Shown one piece after another: positions 55,674-64,000 of a stretch of 64,000 nucleotides of DNA (positions within the stretch are counted from its first letter, which is position 1; each line of letters begins with the position of its first letter). Location: NCBI GenBank assembly GCA_017305715.1, contig JAFKKG010000010.1, forward strand, positions 1-64,000. Direction: 5' to 3'. A model generated the notes under the pieces. That model was given only the letters and a program-made list of their open reading frames with translations. It was not told the DNA's origin and made no database searches. Both the position numbers and the translations under genes were made by a program. This DNA is from Hyphomicrobiales bacterium. Lineage in GTDB: Bacteria; Pseudomonadota; Alphaproteobacteria; Rhizobiales; Xanthobacteraceae.

Positions 55674-56198
55674 ATGATCCTCGATATCGCCCGTCTCATG
55701 CTGTTTCCGGCCCTGATGGCGTTCGTGGCCGCGAGCGACCTGCTCACCATGACGATTTCGAACCGGATATCGCTGGCTTTGGTGGCCGGCTTTCTGGCGC
55801 TGGCGGCGTTCAGCGGAATGGGCCTGCACGACTTCCTGATGCATCTCGGCGCCGGCGCTATTGTCCTCGTCGTGGCTTTTGCCTGTTTTGCGATCGGCCA
55901 GGTCGGCGGTGGCGACGCCAAGATCGCGGCGTGTGTGGCGCTGTGGTTCGGCTTCGGCCACATCCTCGAATTCCTGCTGTTCGCCTCGCTGTTCGGCGGC
56001 GCGCTCACGCTGCTGTTGCTCCAGTTGCGGCAGTGGCCGCTGCCGCAGTTGCTCAACGGCCAGACCTGGCTGCTGCGGCTGCACGACAAGCGAAGCAGAG
56101 TCCCTTACGGCATTGCGCTCGCGTTTGGCGCCCTGATGGTCTATCCGGAGACCGACTGGATCAAGGCGGTCGACCTCACCCACCTCGCAATGCTCTGA
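55674..56198 (+). CDS. cpaA: Prepilin peptidase CpaA/TadV
   Basis: A 174-residue membrane aspartic protease that cuts Flp prepilin and the TadE-like proteins. The two catalytic aspartates sit in VAASDLLTMTISN and in GGGDAK, the GxGD motif; about five membrane spans surround them. The ATG at 55674 fits the family start; the open frame runs further upstream into the pilin terminator and is not used. It lies 162 nt after the pilin gene. Confidence 0.92.
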   Translation: MILDIARLMLFPALMAFVAASDLLTMTISNRISLALVAGFLALAAFSGMGLHDFLMHLGAGAIVLVVAFACFAIGQVGGGDAKIAACVALWFGFGHILEFLLFASLFGGALTLLLLQLRQWPLPQLLNGQTWLLRLHDKRSRVPYGIALAFGALMVYPETDWIKAVDLTHLAML

Positions 56199-56243
56199 CC
56201 TTCGGAGGGTAACGCTCCGTTAAGGCAATTTACTCACGCCTCA

Positions 56244-56251
56244 TTAACCAT
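56244..56251 (+). promoter_or_regulatory. Possible CtrA site before cpaB
   Basis: TTAACCAT, the half-site form reported for the cell-cycle regulator CtrA, occurs 74 nt before the cpaB ATG, with a second TTAA at 56220-56223. Pilus genes are CtrA targets in Caulobacter. An 8-base match is weak evidence on its own. Confidence 0.4.
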
Positions 56252-56324
56252 GCTTTGACGAATAGCTGGTCAACTCCCATCACGGCGACGGAAGCGTCGC
56301 GGCGTAATGTGGAAAGTGAAGCGT

Positions 56325-57116
56325 ATGAATACCGCTCGCATTGTCGTTTTGACCATCGCCATCGGCGCTGGGGGCATTGCCGCATATCTCGCCAGCGGAT
56401 CCGACAACCAGTCTGCCGCGCCCGCGCCGGTTGCGCAGCTTCCGACCGTGGATATTCTCGTCGCAAAGGGCGACATCGGTCTCGGCCAGTCGGTCAAGCC
56501 GGAGGATATGCAATGGCAGACCTGGCCGAGCGCAAGTGCCAGCAGCAATTTCATCAGCAGAACCAGCAGGGCCGAAGCGATACGGGAAATCACCGGCTCG
56601 ATCGCCCGCTCGCCGTTCATCGCCGGAGAGCCGATCCGGGAACAGAAGCTGGTCAAGGCCGACGGCTCGGGCTTCATGGCTGCGATCCTGCCGACCGGCT
56701 TCCGGGCGGTTTCGACCGAAATTTCGCCGGAAACCGGCGCCGGCGGCTTCATTCTGCCGAATGACCGGGTCGACGTGCTGCTGTCCAAGCGCGACCGGAA
56801 TCCGGACAAGGGCGGACCTGACCTCGTCAGCACCGAGATCATCCTGACCAATATCCGCGTGCTCGCGATCGACCAGGCCCCGAAGGAGAAAGACGGCACC
56901 AGCGCCCTCGTCGGCAAGACCGTCACGCTCGAATTGAAGCCCGAACAGGCCGAAACGCTGGTCCGTTCGCGCCAGTCCGGCACGCTGTCGCTGGCGCTGC
57001 GCAGCATCACCGACGTCAACGTGGTCGAGGCTGCGCCTGAAGACCTGGCGAAGCGGGGCACAAGCATCAACGTGGTTCGCTACGGTATCGCGACCCAATC
57101 GACGGCACAGAAGTGA
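56325..57116 (+). CDS. cpaB: Flp pilus assembly protein CpaB
   Basis: A 263-residue periplasmic protein with one N-terminal membrane segment (IVVLTIAIGAGGIAAYLAS) and an SAF domain (VDILVAKGDIGLGQSVKPEDMQWQTWP), followed by the RcpC/CpaB domain (FRAVSTEISPETGAGGFILPNDRVDVLLS). ATG at 56325 has GGAAAG 8 nt upstream; an ATG at 56307 is possible. It helps form or gate the secretin channel. cpaC follows 17 nt after its stop. Confidence 0.93.
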   Translation: MNTARIVVLTIAIGAGGIAAYLASGSDNQSAAPAPVAQLPTVDILVAKGDIGLGQSVKPEDMQWQTWPSASASSNFISRTSRAEAIREITGSIARSPFIAGEPIREQKLVKADGSGFMAAILPTGFRAVSTEISPETGAGGFILPNDRVDVLLSKRDRNPDKGGPDLVSTEIILTNIRVLAIDQAPKEKDGTSALVGKTVTLELKPEQAETLVRSRQSGTLSLALRSITDVNVVEAAPEDLAKRGTSINVVRYGIATQSTAQK

Positions 57117-57133
57117 CCGAAAGGACGCACGAT

Positions 57134-58606
57134 ATGAAGTGCAGGGTAAATCAGCCGATGTTGCGGACATTCATCGTCCGCGCCCTGTCGTTTTCGGCGG
57201 TTGCAGCGCTGACGCTCAATCCGGCCCTGACCCCGGTGGTGGCAAGCGACTACCGCGCGGCGCCGGTCGCCATCGACGGGCAGATGGGCGCGCGCCCGGT
57301 GTCGCTCGGAATCGGAAAATCGGTCGTGATCGACCTGCCGCGCGACATCAAGGACGTGCTGGTCGCCGATCCGAAAATCGCCAACGCGGTCGTCCGTTCC
57401 TCCCAGCGAGCCTACATCATCGGCGCCGCGGTGGGCCAGACCAACATCATCTTCTTCGATTCGGCGGGCCAGCAGATCGCCGCCTATGACATTGCGGTCA
57501 AGCGCGACCTCAATGGCGTGCGCACGGCGCTGAAGACGGCGCTGCCGAACTCCGACATCCAGATCGACGGCGTCAACGACGGCGTGGTGCTGTCCGGCAC
57601 CGCCGCGAGCCCGATCGAAGCGCAGCAGGCTTTCGACATGGCAGCCCGCCTCGCAGGCGGCGCCGATAAGGTCGTGAATTCGATCGCCATCCGCGGCCGC
57701 GACCAGGTGATGCTGAAGGTGACGGTGGCCGAAGTCGCGCGCAACATCATCAAGCAGATGGGCATCGACCTTTCGGCCAGCATGACCTACGGCACGGCGG
57801 TCGTGAACTTCAGCAATGCCAACCCGTTCACCGCCTATGGCCGCCCGCTGGTCTCGAGCAACAGCCTGACCGGATCGTTCGGCAGCGTTCCGTCGGTATC
57901 GGCGACGCTGCGCGCCATGGAGAGCGCCGGGGTGGTGCGGACGCTGGCCGAACCCAATTTGACCGCGATCTCCGGCGAGTCCGCGACCTTCATCGCCGGC
58001 GGCGAGTTTCCGGTTCCGGCCGGCTATTCCTGCGACCCGGTCACGCGGGTCTGTACGACCCAGATCCAGTTCAAGAAGTTCGGCATTTCGCTCAACTTCA
58101 CGCCGGTCGTGCTGACCGAAGGCCGGATCAGTCTCCGGGTCATGACCGAAGTATCCGAACTGTCGAACGACAATTCGATCACGCTGACCCAGTCGCTCAG
58201 CTCCTCGAACGTCAATACGCTGACCATTCCCTCGATCAAGACCCGCCGCGCGGAAACCACGCTGGAAATTCCCTCGGGCGGCGCGATGGCGATGGCGGGG
58301 CTGATCCAGGAGCAGACCAAGCAGGCCATCAACGGCTTTCCCGGCCTGGCGCAGTTGCCGATTCTGGGTTCGCTGTTCCGCAGCCGCGACTTCGTCAACA
58401 GCCAGACCGAGCTGATGGTCATGGTGACGCCCTATGTGGTTCGCGCGGTGGCGCAGAAGGACCTGTCGCGTCCGGATGACGGCTTCGCCAGCGCCTCCGA
58501 TCCGCAGACCGATCTTTTGGGCAGCATCAATCGCATCTACGGCGTTCCCGGCCGCAATGAGCCGGCACGGAATTATCGCGGCACCTACGGCTTTATTACG
58601 GACTGA
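57134..58606 (+). CDS. cpaC: Outer-membrane secretin CpaC/RcpA
   Basis: A 490-residue secretin of the Flp pilus. After a signal peptide ending VVAS it has the pilus N-terminal domain (VIDLPRDIKDVLVADPKIANAVV), a BON-like domain (DIQIDGVNDGVVLSGTAASPIEAQ) and the secretin domain (SVSATLRAMESAGVVRTLAEPNLTAISGESATFIAGGEFPVP) with the terminal LMVMVTPYVV. The ATG at 57134 has AAGGA 8 nt upstream. Confidence 0.95.
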   Translation: MKCRVNQPMLRTFIVRALSFSAVAALTLNPALTPVVASDYRAAPVAIDGQMGARPVSLGIGKSVVIDLPRDIKDVLVADPKIANAVVRSSQRAYIIGAAVGQTNIIFFDSAGQQIAAYDIAVKRDLNGVRTALKTALPNSDIQIDGVNDGVVLSGTAASPIEAQQAFDMAARLAGGADKVVNSIAIRGRDQVMLKVTVAEVARNIIKQMGIDLSASMTYGTAVVNFSNANPFTAYGRPLVSSNSLTGSFGSVPSVSATLRAMESAGVVRTLAEPNLTAISGESATFIAGGEFPVPAGYSCDPVTRVCTTQIQFKKFGISLNFTPVVLTEGRISLRVMTEVSELSNDNSITLTQSLSSSNVNTLTIPSIKTRRAETTLEIPSGGAMAMAGLIQEQTKQAINGFPGLAQLPILGSLFRSRDFVNSQTELMVMVTPYVVRAVAQKDLSRPDDGFASASDPQTDLLGSINRIYGVPGRNEPARNYRGTYGFITD

Positions 58607-58615
58607 GGCGGGACG

Positions 58616-59371
58616 ATGACACGACAAAGCAGATCCGCAATATCCGCCGACCGCAAGCGCGCGCTCCGCCTCGCCGGAGCGCTGATCGGTGTTGCCGTGG
58701 CGCTGGGTGCCTGCCAGCATACCGGCCAGGAGGTGGTGACGACGTCGAGCTTCCCCGACGATTATCGCCTGCGTCATCCGATCGCAATTCAGGAAGCCGA
58801 CCGCGCGGTGATCGTATTCGTCGGACGCGGCCGCGGCGGCCTTACCGCGACCCAGCGCGCCGACGTGATGGGGATGGCACAGGGCTGGCACAAGGAGGGC
58901 ACCGGCGGCATCAGCATCGACATGCCGGTCGATACGCCGAACGCGCGGGCCGCCGCCGATACGTTGCGCGAGATCCAGGCGACGCTCGCCGCCGCGGGCG
59001 TGCCGCCGCGCGGCGTCGCCGTGCGCCAGTATCGCCCCGAAGACCCGAAGCATATGGCGGCGATCCGCCTGACCTATCCGAAAATCACGGCCACCGCCGG
59101 CCCCTGCGGCCTGTGGCCCGACGACCTCGGACCCTCCATCCACAACAGGGGCTATTTCGACAACAAGCCCTATTACAACTTCGGATGCGCCAGCCAGCGC
59201 AATCTCGCCTCGATGGTCGACAATCCATCGGACCTCGTACAGCCGCGTGAAGAGACGCCGCCTTACGCGCCCCGGCGCAACATCGCCTTCGACAAGTATC
59301 GCAGGGGTCTCACGACCACGACCAACTATCCCGAATCCGACAAGGCCAAACTCAGCGATACAGGCAAATGA
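58616..59371 (+). CDS. cpaD: Pilus assembly lipoprotein CpaD
   Basis: A 251-residue lipoprotein with lipobox ALGAC (C33) and the CpaD motif IHNRGYFDNKPYYNFGCASQRNLASMVDNPSDLV. It likely pilots or stabilises the secretin in the outer membrane. The stop overlaps the cpaE start by 4 nt; cpaC ends 9 nt before. Confidence 0.93.
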   Translation: MTRQSRSAISADRKRALRLAGALIGVAVALGACQHTGQEVVTTSSFPDDYRLRHPIAIQEADRAVIVFVGRGRGGLTATQRADVMGMAQGWHKEGTGGISIDMPVDTPNARAAADTLREIQATLAAAGVPPRGVAVRQYRPEDPKHMAAIRLTYPKITATAGPCGLWPDDLGPSIHNRGYFDNKPYYNFGCASQRNLASMVDNPSDLVQPREETPPYAPRRNIAFDKYRRGLTTTTNYPESDKAKLSDTGK

Positions 59372-60636
59372 TCAGCTATTCGCGCCAGACATCCGAACCG
59401 CAGCCGGACAGCTCGCCGCCGTCGACGGAAGAACACATCGCGCCGGCGCCGCGGGTGTCGGTACAGGCATTTTGCGAAACGGTGGAAACCGCCGCCGCCG
59501 TGCAATCGGCCGGCGAGGACCGCCGTCTCGGCAAGGCGCATCTCAAGATCCAGATGGGCGGCATGGCCGCCGCGATCGAGGCCTATCGCTCCGCGCCGAC
59601 ACCGAACGTGATCATCCTGGAGACCGAAGGCCGCAACGATATCCTGCTCGGCCTCGATCAGCTCGCCACGGTATGCGACGCCGGGACCCGCGTGATCGTG
59701 ATCGGGCGCATCAACGACGTCACGCTGTACCGCGAGCTCGTGCGCCGCGGCGTCAGCGACTATGTCATCGCGCCGGTCAACGCCATCGACGTCGTCCGCT
59801 CGGTCTGCAACCTGTTCTCGGCCCCGGAAGCCAAGGCCGTCGGCCGCATCATCGCGGTGGTCGGCGCCAAGGGGGGCGTCGGCTCGTCCACCGTCGCCCA
59901 TAACGTCGCCTGGGCGATCGCCCGCGACCTGGCGCTGGATTCGGTTGTCGCCGATCTCGACCTCGCTTTCGGCACGGCCGGCCTCGACTACAACCAGGAT
60001 CCGCCGCAGGGCATTGCGGACGCGGTATTCTCGCCGGACCGGGTCGATACCGCCTTCATCGACCGCCTGCTGTCGAAATGCACCGACCATCTCAGCCTGC
60101 TGGCCGCCCCTGCCACGCTGGACCGGGTCTATGATTTCGGCGCCGATGCGTTCGATTCGATCTTCGATACGCTTCGCACCACGATGCCCTGCATCGTGCT
60201 TGACGTCCCCCATCAATGGTCGGGATGGACCAAGCGCGCGTTGATCGCAGCCGACGATATCCTGATCGTGGCGGCGCCAGACCTCGCCAATCTGCGCAAC
60301 ACCAAGAACATCTTCGATCTGCTGAAGGCGCAGCGGCCGAACGATCGCGCGCCGCTCTATTGCCTCAACCAGGTCGGCATTCCCAAGCGCCCCGAGATTC
60401 CCGCCAGCGAGTTTGCCAAGGCCATCGAGAGCCAGCCGATCGCGGCAATCCCGTTCGAACCGCAAATGTTCGGCTCGGCCGCCAACAATGGCCAGATGAT
60501 CGCGGAAATCTCCGCCAATCATCGCACCACCGAGATGTTCCTGCAGATTGCGCAGCGGTTGACAGGCCGCGGCGAGACCAAGAAGCCGAAGGGGTCGTTC
60601 CTGTCACCCCTGATCGAGATGTTGCGGGCAAAGTAA
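59368..60636 (+). CDS. cpaE: Pilus assembly ATPase CpaE/TadZ
   Basis: A 422-residue MinD/ParA-like ATPase that places the pilus machine, often at a pole. An atypical receiver-like domain fills about 50-150 (VIILETEGRNDILLGLDQLA). The deviant Walker A KGGVGSST starts at K168, followed by VVADLDLAFGTAGLDYN. Overlaps cpaD by 4 nt. The usual aspartate pair of an active receiver is not complete, as is normal in TadZ. Confidence 0.93.
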   Translation: MISYSRQTSEPQPDSSPPSTEEHIAPAPRVSVQAFCETVETAAAVQSAGEDRRLGKAHLKIQMGGMAAAIEAYRSAPTPNVIILETEGRNDILLGLDQLATVCDAGTRVIVIGRINDVTLYRELVRRGVSDYVIAPVNAIDVVRSVCNLFSAPEAKAVGRIIAVVGAKGGVGSSTVAHNVAWAIARDLALDSVVADLDLAFGTAGLDYNQDPPQGIADAVFSPDRVDTAFIDRLLSKCTDHLSLLAAPATLDRVYDFGADAFDSIFDTLRTTMPCIVLDVPHQWSGWTKRALIAADDILIVAAPDLANLRNTKNIFDLLKAQRPNDRAPLYCLNQVGIPKRPEIPASEFAKAIESQPIAAIPFEPQMFGSAANNGQMIAEISANHRTTEMFLQIAQRLTGRGETKKPKGSFLSPLIEMLRAK

Positions 60637-60658
60637 GCCGCTCGCGTGGAGTACGATC

Positions 60659-62128
60659 GTGTTTGGTAAGCGTAGCGGAGACAACGATGCGCGGGTGCCG
60701 AAGCCCGCTATTCACGCGCCGGACCCCTCCGGCGCCGCGGCCGTGTCGCGCGATGTAGGCGCGCCGACCATCGCCTCACCGCCGATCGCGCCATCCAAAC
60801 CGCCGCCGCCCCCTTCCATGGAAGCGCGGCGCTCCGACAATTATTACCAGGTCAAGGCCACGATCTTCGGCGCCCTGATCGAGGCGATCGACCTTGCCCA
60901 GCTCGCCAAACTCGACGGCGAGTCGGCACGCGAGGAAATTCGCGACATCGTCAACGAAATCATCGCGATCAAGAACATCGTGATGTCGATCGCCGAGCAG
61001 GAAGAGCTGCTCGACGACATCTGCAACGACGTGCTCGGTTACGGCCCGCTGGAGCCGCTATTGTCGCGCGACGACATCGCCGACATCATGGTCAATGGCG
61101 CCGGCACGGTGTTCATCGAAGTCGCCGGCAAGATCCAGAAGACCGGCATCCGGTTCCGCGACAACCAGCAGCTTCTCAACATCTGCCAGCGCATCGTCAG
61201 CCAGGTCGGCCGGCGCGTCGACGAATCCTCGCCGATCTGCGACGCCCGCCTCGCCGACGGCTCCCGCGTCAACGCCATCGTGCCGCCGCTGGCGATCGAC
61301 GGGCCCGCGCTCACCATCCGAAAATTCAAGAAGGACAAGCTGACCCTCGACCAGCTGGTCAAGTTCGGCGCGATCTCGCCGGAAGGCGCAGAGATCCTGC
61401 AGATCATCGGCCGCGTCCGCTGCAACGTGCTGATCTCCGGCGGCACCGGCTCCGGCAAGACCACGCTGCTGAACTGTCTGACCCAGTTCATCGAACACGA
61501 CGAACGCGTCATCACCTGCGAAGACGCCGCCGAGCTTCAGTTGCAGCAACCGCATGTGGTGCGGCTGGAAACCCGGCCGCCCAACATCGAAGGCGAAGGC
61601 CAGGTCACGATGCGCGAACTGGTGCGCAACTGCCTGCGTATGCGGCCCGAACGCATCATCGTCGGCGAAGTCCGCGGACCCGAAGCGTTCGACCTGCTGC
61701 AGGCCATGAACACCGGCCATGACGGCTCGATGGGAACGCTGCACGCCAACAATCCGCGCGAAGCCATGTCGCGCTGCGAATCGATGATCACGATGGGTGG
61801 ATTTTCGCTGCCCTCGCGCACCATCCGCGAGATGATCTGCGCCTCGATCGACGTCATCGTGCAGGCCGCGCGCCTGCGCGACGGCTCGCGGCGCATCACC
61901 CACATCACCGAGGTGATGGGCATGGAAGGCGACACCATCATCACCCAGGACCTGTTCGTGTACGACCTGATCGGCGAAGACGCCAACGGCAAGATCATCG
62001 GCAGGCATCGCTCGACCGGCATCGGACGCCCGCGGTTCTGGGAACGCGCACGCTATTATGGCGAAGAGAAGCGGCTCGCGGCCGCGCTGGACGCCGCCGA
62101 AGTCACCGCCCAACCGGGGGCACGCTGA
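60659..62128 (+). CDS. cpaF: Pilus assembly/secretion ATPase CpaF/TadA
   Basis: A 489-residue hexameric secretion ATPase that powers Flp pilus assembly. Walker A GGTGSGKTT lies near residue 261, with the Asp box CEDAAELQL, Walker B RIIVGEVRGPEAFDLLQAMNTGHDGS and the His box. A proline-rich N-terminus of about 55 residues comes first. Start is a GTG with GGAG 7 nt upstream. The stop overlaps the tadB start (TGATG). Confidence 0.95.
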   Translation: MFGKRSGDNDARVPKPAIHAPDPSGAAAVSRDVGAPTIASPPIAPSKPPPPPSMEARRSDNYYQVKATIFGALIEAIDLAQLAKLDGESAREEIRDIVNEIIAIKNIVMSIAEQEELLDDICNDVLGYGPLEPLLSRDDIADIMVNGAGTVFIEVAGKIQKTGIRFRDNQQLLNICQRIVSQVGRRVDESSPICDARLADGSRVNAIVPPLAIDGPALTIRKFKKDKLTLDQLVKFGAISPEGAEILQIIGRVRCNVLISGGTGSGKTTLLNCLTQFIEHDERVITCEDAAELQLQQPHVVRLETRPPNIEGEGQVTMRELVRNCLRMRPERIIVGEVRGPEAFDLLQAMNTGHDGSMGTLHANNPREAMSRCESMITMGGFSLPSRTIREMICASIDVIVQAARLRDGSRRITHITEVMGMEGDTIITQDLFVYDLIGEDANGKIIGRHRSTGIGRPRFWERARYYGEEKRLAAALDAAEVTAQPGAR

Positions 62129-63105
62129 TGTCCATGCAAGCGCTCGCACTGGCCTTTCTCGCCTTCACCGCGATCGGCGGCATCGCCTGGGTGTTCATCT
62201 ATCCGCTGCTGTCCGGCGAGAAGAAGGCCGAGTCGCGCCGCGCCTTGATCGCACGGCCTGAACCCGCCGCCGCGCGCCAGGTCGACAAGAACCAGCGTTC
62301 CCGCCGCGAACAGGTCGAGGGGTCGCTGAAGGACCTTGAGGCGCGCCGCCTGAAGGAAAAATCGGTCCCGCTCAGCATGCGCATCAGCCAGGCCGGGCTG
62401 TCCTGGTCGACCCAGAAATTCTGGATCATCTCCGGCATCCTGGCCGCTGTCGCCGGCCTGGTCGCGTTCAGCCTCGGCGGTGGACTCCTGGGAGCCGCCG
62501 GCATGGCCTTCGGCGCCGGCCTCGGGGTACCGCGCTGGCTGCTGGGCTACCTCAAGAAGAAGCGTGAAAAGGCGTTTCTCAGGGCCCTGCCCGACGCCGT
62601 CGACGTCATCGTCCGCGGCATCAAGGCCGGCCTGCCGCTGTTCGAATCGATCAAGGTGGTCGCGGCCGACGCGCCGGAGCCGCTGAGAAGCGAGTTCCTC
62701 GCCATCATCGAAACCCAGACCATCGGCATGCCGCTCGGCGAAGCCTGTTCGCGGCTCTACGAACGCATGCCGGTGCCGGAAGCCAACTTCTTCGGCATCG
62801 TGATTGCGATCCAGCAGAAGTCGGGCGGCAATCTGTCGGAAGCGCTCGGCAATCTTTCCAAGGTGCTGCGCGACCGCAAGAAGATGGCGGAAAAAATCCA
62901 GGCGATGTCGATGGAAGCCAAGGCCTCGGCCGGCATCATCGGCTCGCTGCCGCCGATCGTGATGCTGCTGGTCTGGATGACGACCCCCGACTACATCGCG
63001 CTGCTGTGGACCGACCGGCTCGGCCAGTTCATGCTGCTGTGCTGCGTCGTCTGGATGACGATCGGCGTGCTGGTGATGAAGAAAATGATCAACTTCGACT
63101 TCTGA
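62128..63105 (+). CDS. tadB: Pilus inner-membrane platform protein TadB
   Basis: A 325-residue T2SS GspF-type platform protein with two N-terminal hydrophobic segments (near 5-25 and 95-140), a cytoplasmic GspF domain (FLRALPDAVDVIVRGIKAGLPLFESIKVVA, then IQQKSGGNLSEALGNLS) and two C-terminal spans. It couples the CpaF motor to pilin insertion, together with TadC. Starts 1 nt inside the cpaF stop. Confidence 0.94.
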   Translation: MSMQALALAFLAFTAIGGIAWVFIYPLLSGEKKAESRRALIARPEPAAARQVDKNQRSRREQVEGSLKDLEARRLKEKSVPLSMRISQAGLSWSTQKFWIISGILAAVAGLVAFSLGGGLLGAAGMAFGAGLGVPRWLLGYLKKKREKAFLRALPDAVDVIVRGIKAGLPLFESIKVVAADAPEPLRSEFLAIIETQTIGMPLGEACSRLYERMPVPEANFFGIVIAIQQKSGGNLSEALGNLSKVLRDRKKMAEKIQAMSMEAKASAGIIGSLPPIVMLLVWMTTPDYIALLWTDRLGQFMLLCCVVWMTIGVLVMKKMINFDF

Positions 63106-63114
63106 TGGTGCGAC

Positions 63115-64000
63115 ATGGTTGAGTTTCTCATTAACAAGATACACGACGCCAGGTTCATGACCATGTTCCTGGCCGCCATTGCCGCGAGCCTGACCGCCTA
63201 CACGCTGGTCATGCCGCTGTTTGCCGGCGAGGGCCTCGCCAAGCGCATGAAAGCGGTCGCCAGCGAGCGCGAACGGATCCGGCAGCGCGAGCGCGACCGG
63301 CTCTCCAAGTCGGAAAAAGTATCGCTGCGCCAGACTCCCAAGCAGCTGGTCTCCAAGGTGGTGGAAGACTTCAACCTGACCAAATGGCTGGCGCAGGAAG
63401 CCGCCCGCGACAAGCTGATCATGGCCGGCTACCGCGGTCACGCGCCCTACGTCACGTTCCTGTTCGCCCGCGCGGTGACGCCGATCGTGCTGTTCCTCGG
63501 CGCGGTGCTGTACATCTTTCTGATCACCAATCTGGACAAGCCACTGACGGTCAAGCTCGGCATCTGCGTCGCCGCCGCCTATCTCGGGCTGCAGGCGCCG
63601 ATGCTGTTCCTGAAGAACGCGATCTCGAAGCGCCAGCTTTCGATCAAGCGCGCGTTTCCCGACGCGCTGGATCTGCTGCTGATCTGCATCGAGTCGGGCA
63701 TGTCGGTCGAGGTCGCGTTTCGCAAGGTCTCCACCGAAATCGTCTCGCAATCGGTGGCGCTGTCGGAAGAATTCGCGCTGACCACGGCTGAATTGTCCTA
63801 TCTGCAGGACCGCAAGGTGGCCTATGAGAACCTCGCCAAGCGCACCGGCCTCGAAGGCGTCAAGTCGGTCTGTCTCGCCTTGCAGCAGTCCGAACGCTAC
63901 GGCACGCCGCTCGGCCAGAGCTTGCGCGTGATGGCGCAGGAAAACCGCGACATGCGCATGAACGAAGCCGAGAAGAAGGCCGCCGCCCTGCCGCCGAAGC
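63115..64000 (+). CDS. tadC: Pilus inner-membrane platform protein TadC (3' end outside window)
   Basis: A TadC-type GspF-domain protein, paralogous to TadB; 295 codons are visible and the frame is open to the window edge. Spans near 17-38 and 130-165 flank a charged cytoplasmic segment (SERERIRQRERDRL), followed by FPDALDLLLICIESGMSVEVAFRKVS and LQQSERYGTPLGQSLRVMAQENR. The ATG at 63115 lies 9 nt after tadB. Nothing suggests a break before the edge. Confidence 0.92.
   Translation, partial: MVEFLINKIHDARFMTMFLAAIAASLTAYTLVMPLFAGEGLAKRMKAVASERERIRQRERDRLSKSEKVSLRQTPKQLVSKVVEDFNLTKWLAQEAARDKLIMAGYRGHAPYVTFLFARAVTPIVLFLGAVLYIFLITNLDKPLTVKLGICVAAAYLGLQAPMLFLKNAISKRQLSIKRAFPDALDLLLICIESGMSVEVAFRKVSTEIVSQSVALSEEFALTTAELSYLQDRKVAYENLAKRTGLEGVKSVCLALQQSERYGTPLGQSLRVMAQENRDMRMNEAEKKAAALPPK

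Overview
The window looks like chromosome of a Bradyrhizobium-type alphaproteobacterium (Nitrobacteraceae, Rhizobiales). I base this on the high GC content, the PhyR-NepR-EcfG general stress module, the urt-ure urea locus, a cpa/tad pilus locus, and several dispersed palindromic repeats of kinds I recognise from Bradyrhizobium. No tRNA, rRNA, CRISPR array, insertion sequence or prophage is visible. The species is not determined.

Layout. 0-6 kb: a YqgE protein, a DsbD-like periplasmic protein, a flippase, a patatin/3-hydroxybutyrate dehydrogenase operon and a CAP-domain lipoprotein. 6-18 kb: assimilatory sulfur metabolism. On the minus strand lie cysG, a DUF2849 gene, cysI, a DUF934 gene, cysH, then the sulfate ABC importer (sbp, cysT, cysW, cysA). 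Diverging on the plus strand are cysD and cysNC. Together these cover import, activation, reduction and siroheme supply. 18-20 kb: malate synthase G. 20-27 kb: a run of envelope and stress genes (csbD, a 51-residue membrane protein, a chemoreceptor, L,D-transpeptidase, DUF2865, an AI-2E-type transporter, DUF883, a holin-like protein). 27-28.5 kb: repeats and a probable small RNA. 28.5-31 kb: a Tat-exported dipeptidase and an aldolase of the threonine aldolase family.

31-35 kb: the general stress response core (phyR, nepR, ecfG), a 28-residue membrane microprotein, and an HWE-type sensor kinase. Reading the intergenic regions by eye gave GGAAC-N16/17-CGTT-like promoters before csbD, the 51-residue protein, the L,D-transpeptidase, the AI-2E transporter, DUF883, phyR, nepR-ecfG and the microprotein. 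Much of 20-35 kb therefore looks like one EcfG regulon beside its own regulators. This is the main finding here.

35-48 kb: a minus-strand urea locus, urtABCDE then ureDABC, ureE, ureF and ureG. It has a sigma-54 promoter before urtA, a hairpin between urtA and urtB, two tandem ABM-domain genes, one unknown exported protein, and a DUF559 endonuclease-like gene inserted between ureB and ureC within direct repeats. 48-51 kb: a possible cold-adaptation group (DEAD-box helicase, a tailed IF-1, CspA). 51-64 kb: the Tad/Cpa pilus locus in two arms. A minus arm carries two TadE-like proteins and a CpaC-N-terminal-like protein. A plus arm carries pilin, cpaA to cpaF, tadB and tadC, the last cut by the window end. 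Two tandem sterol-desaturase-family genes sit between the arms.
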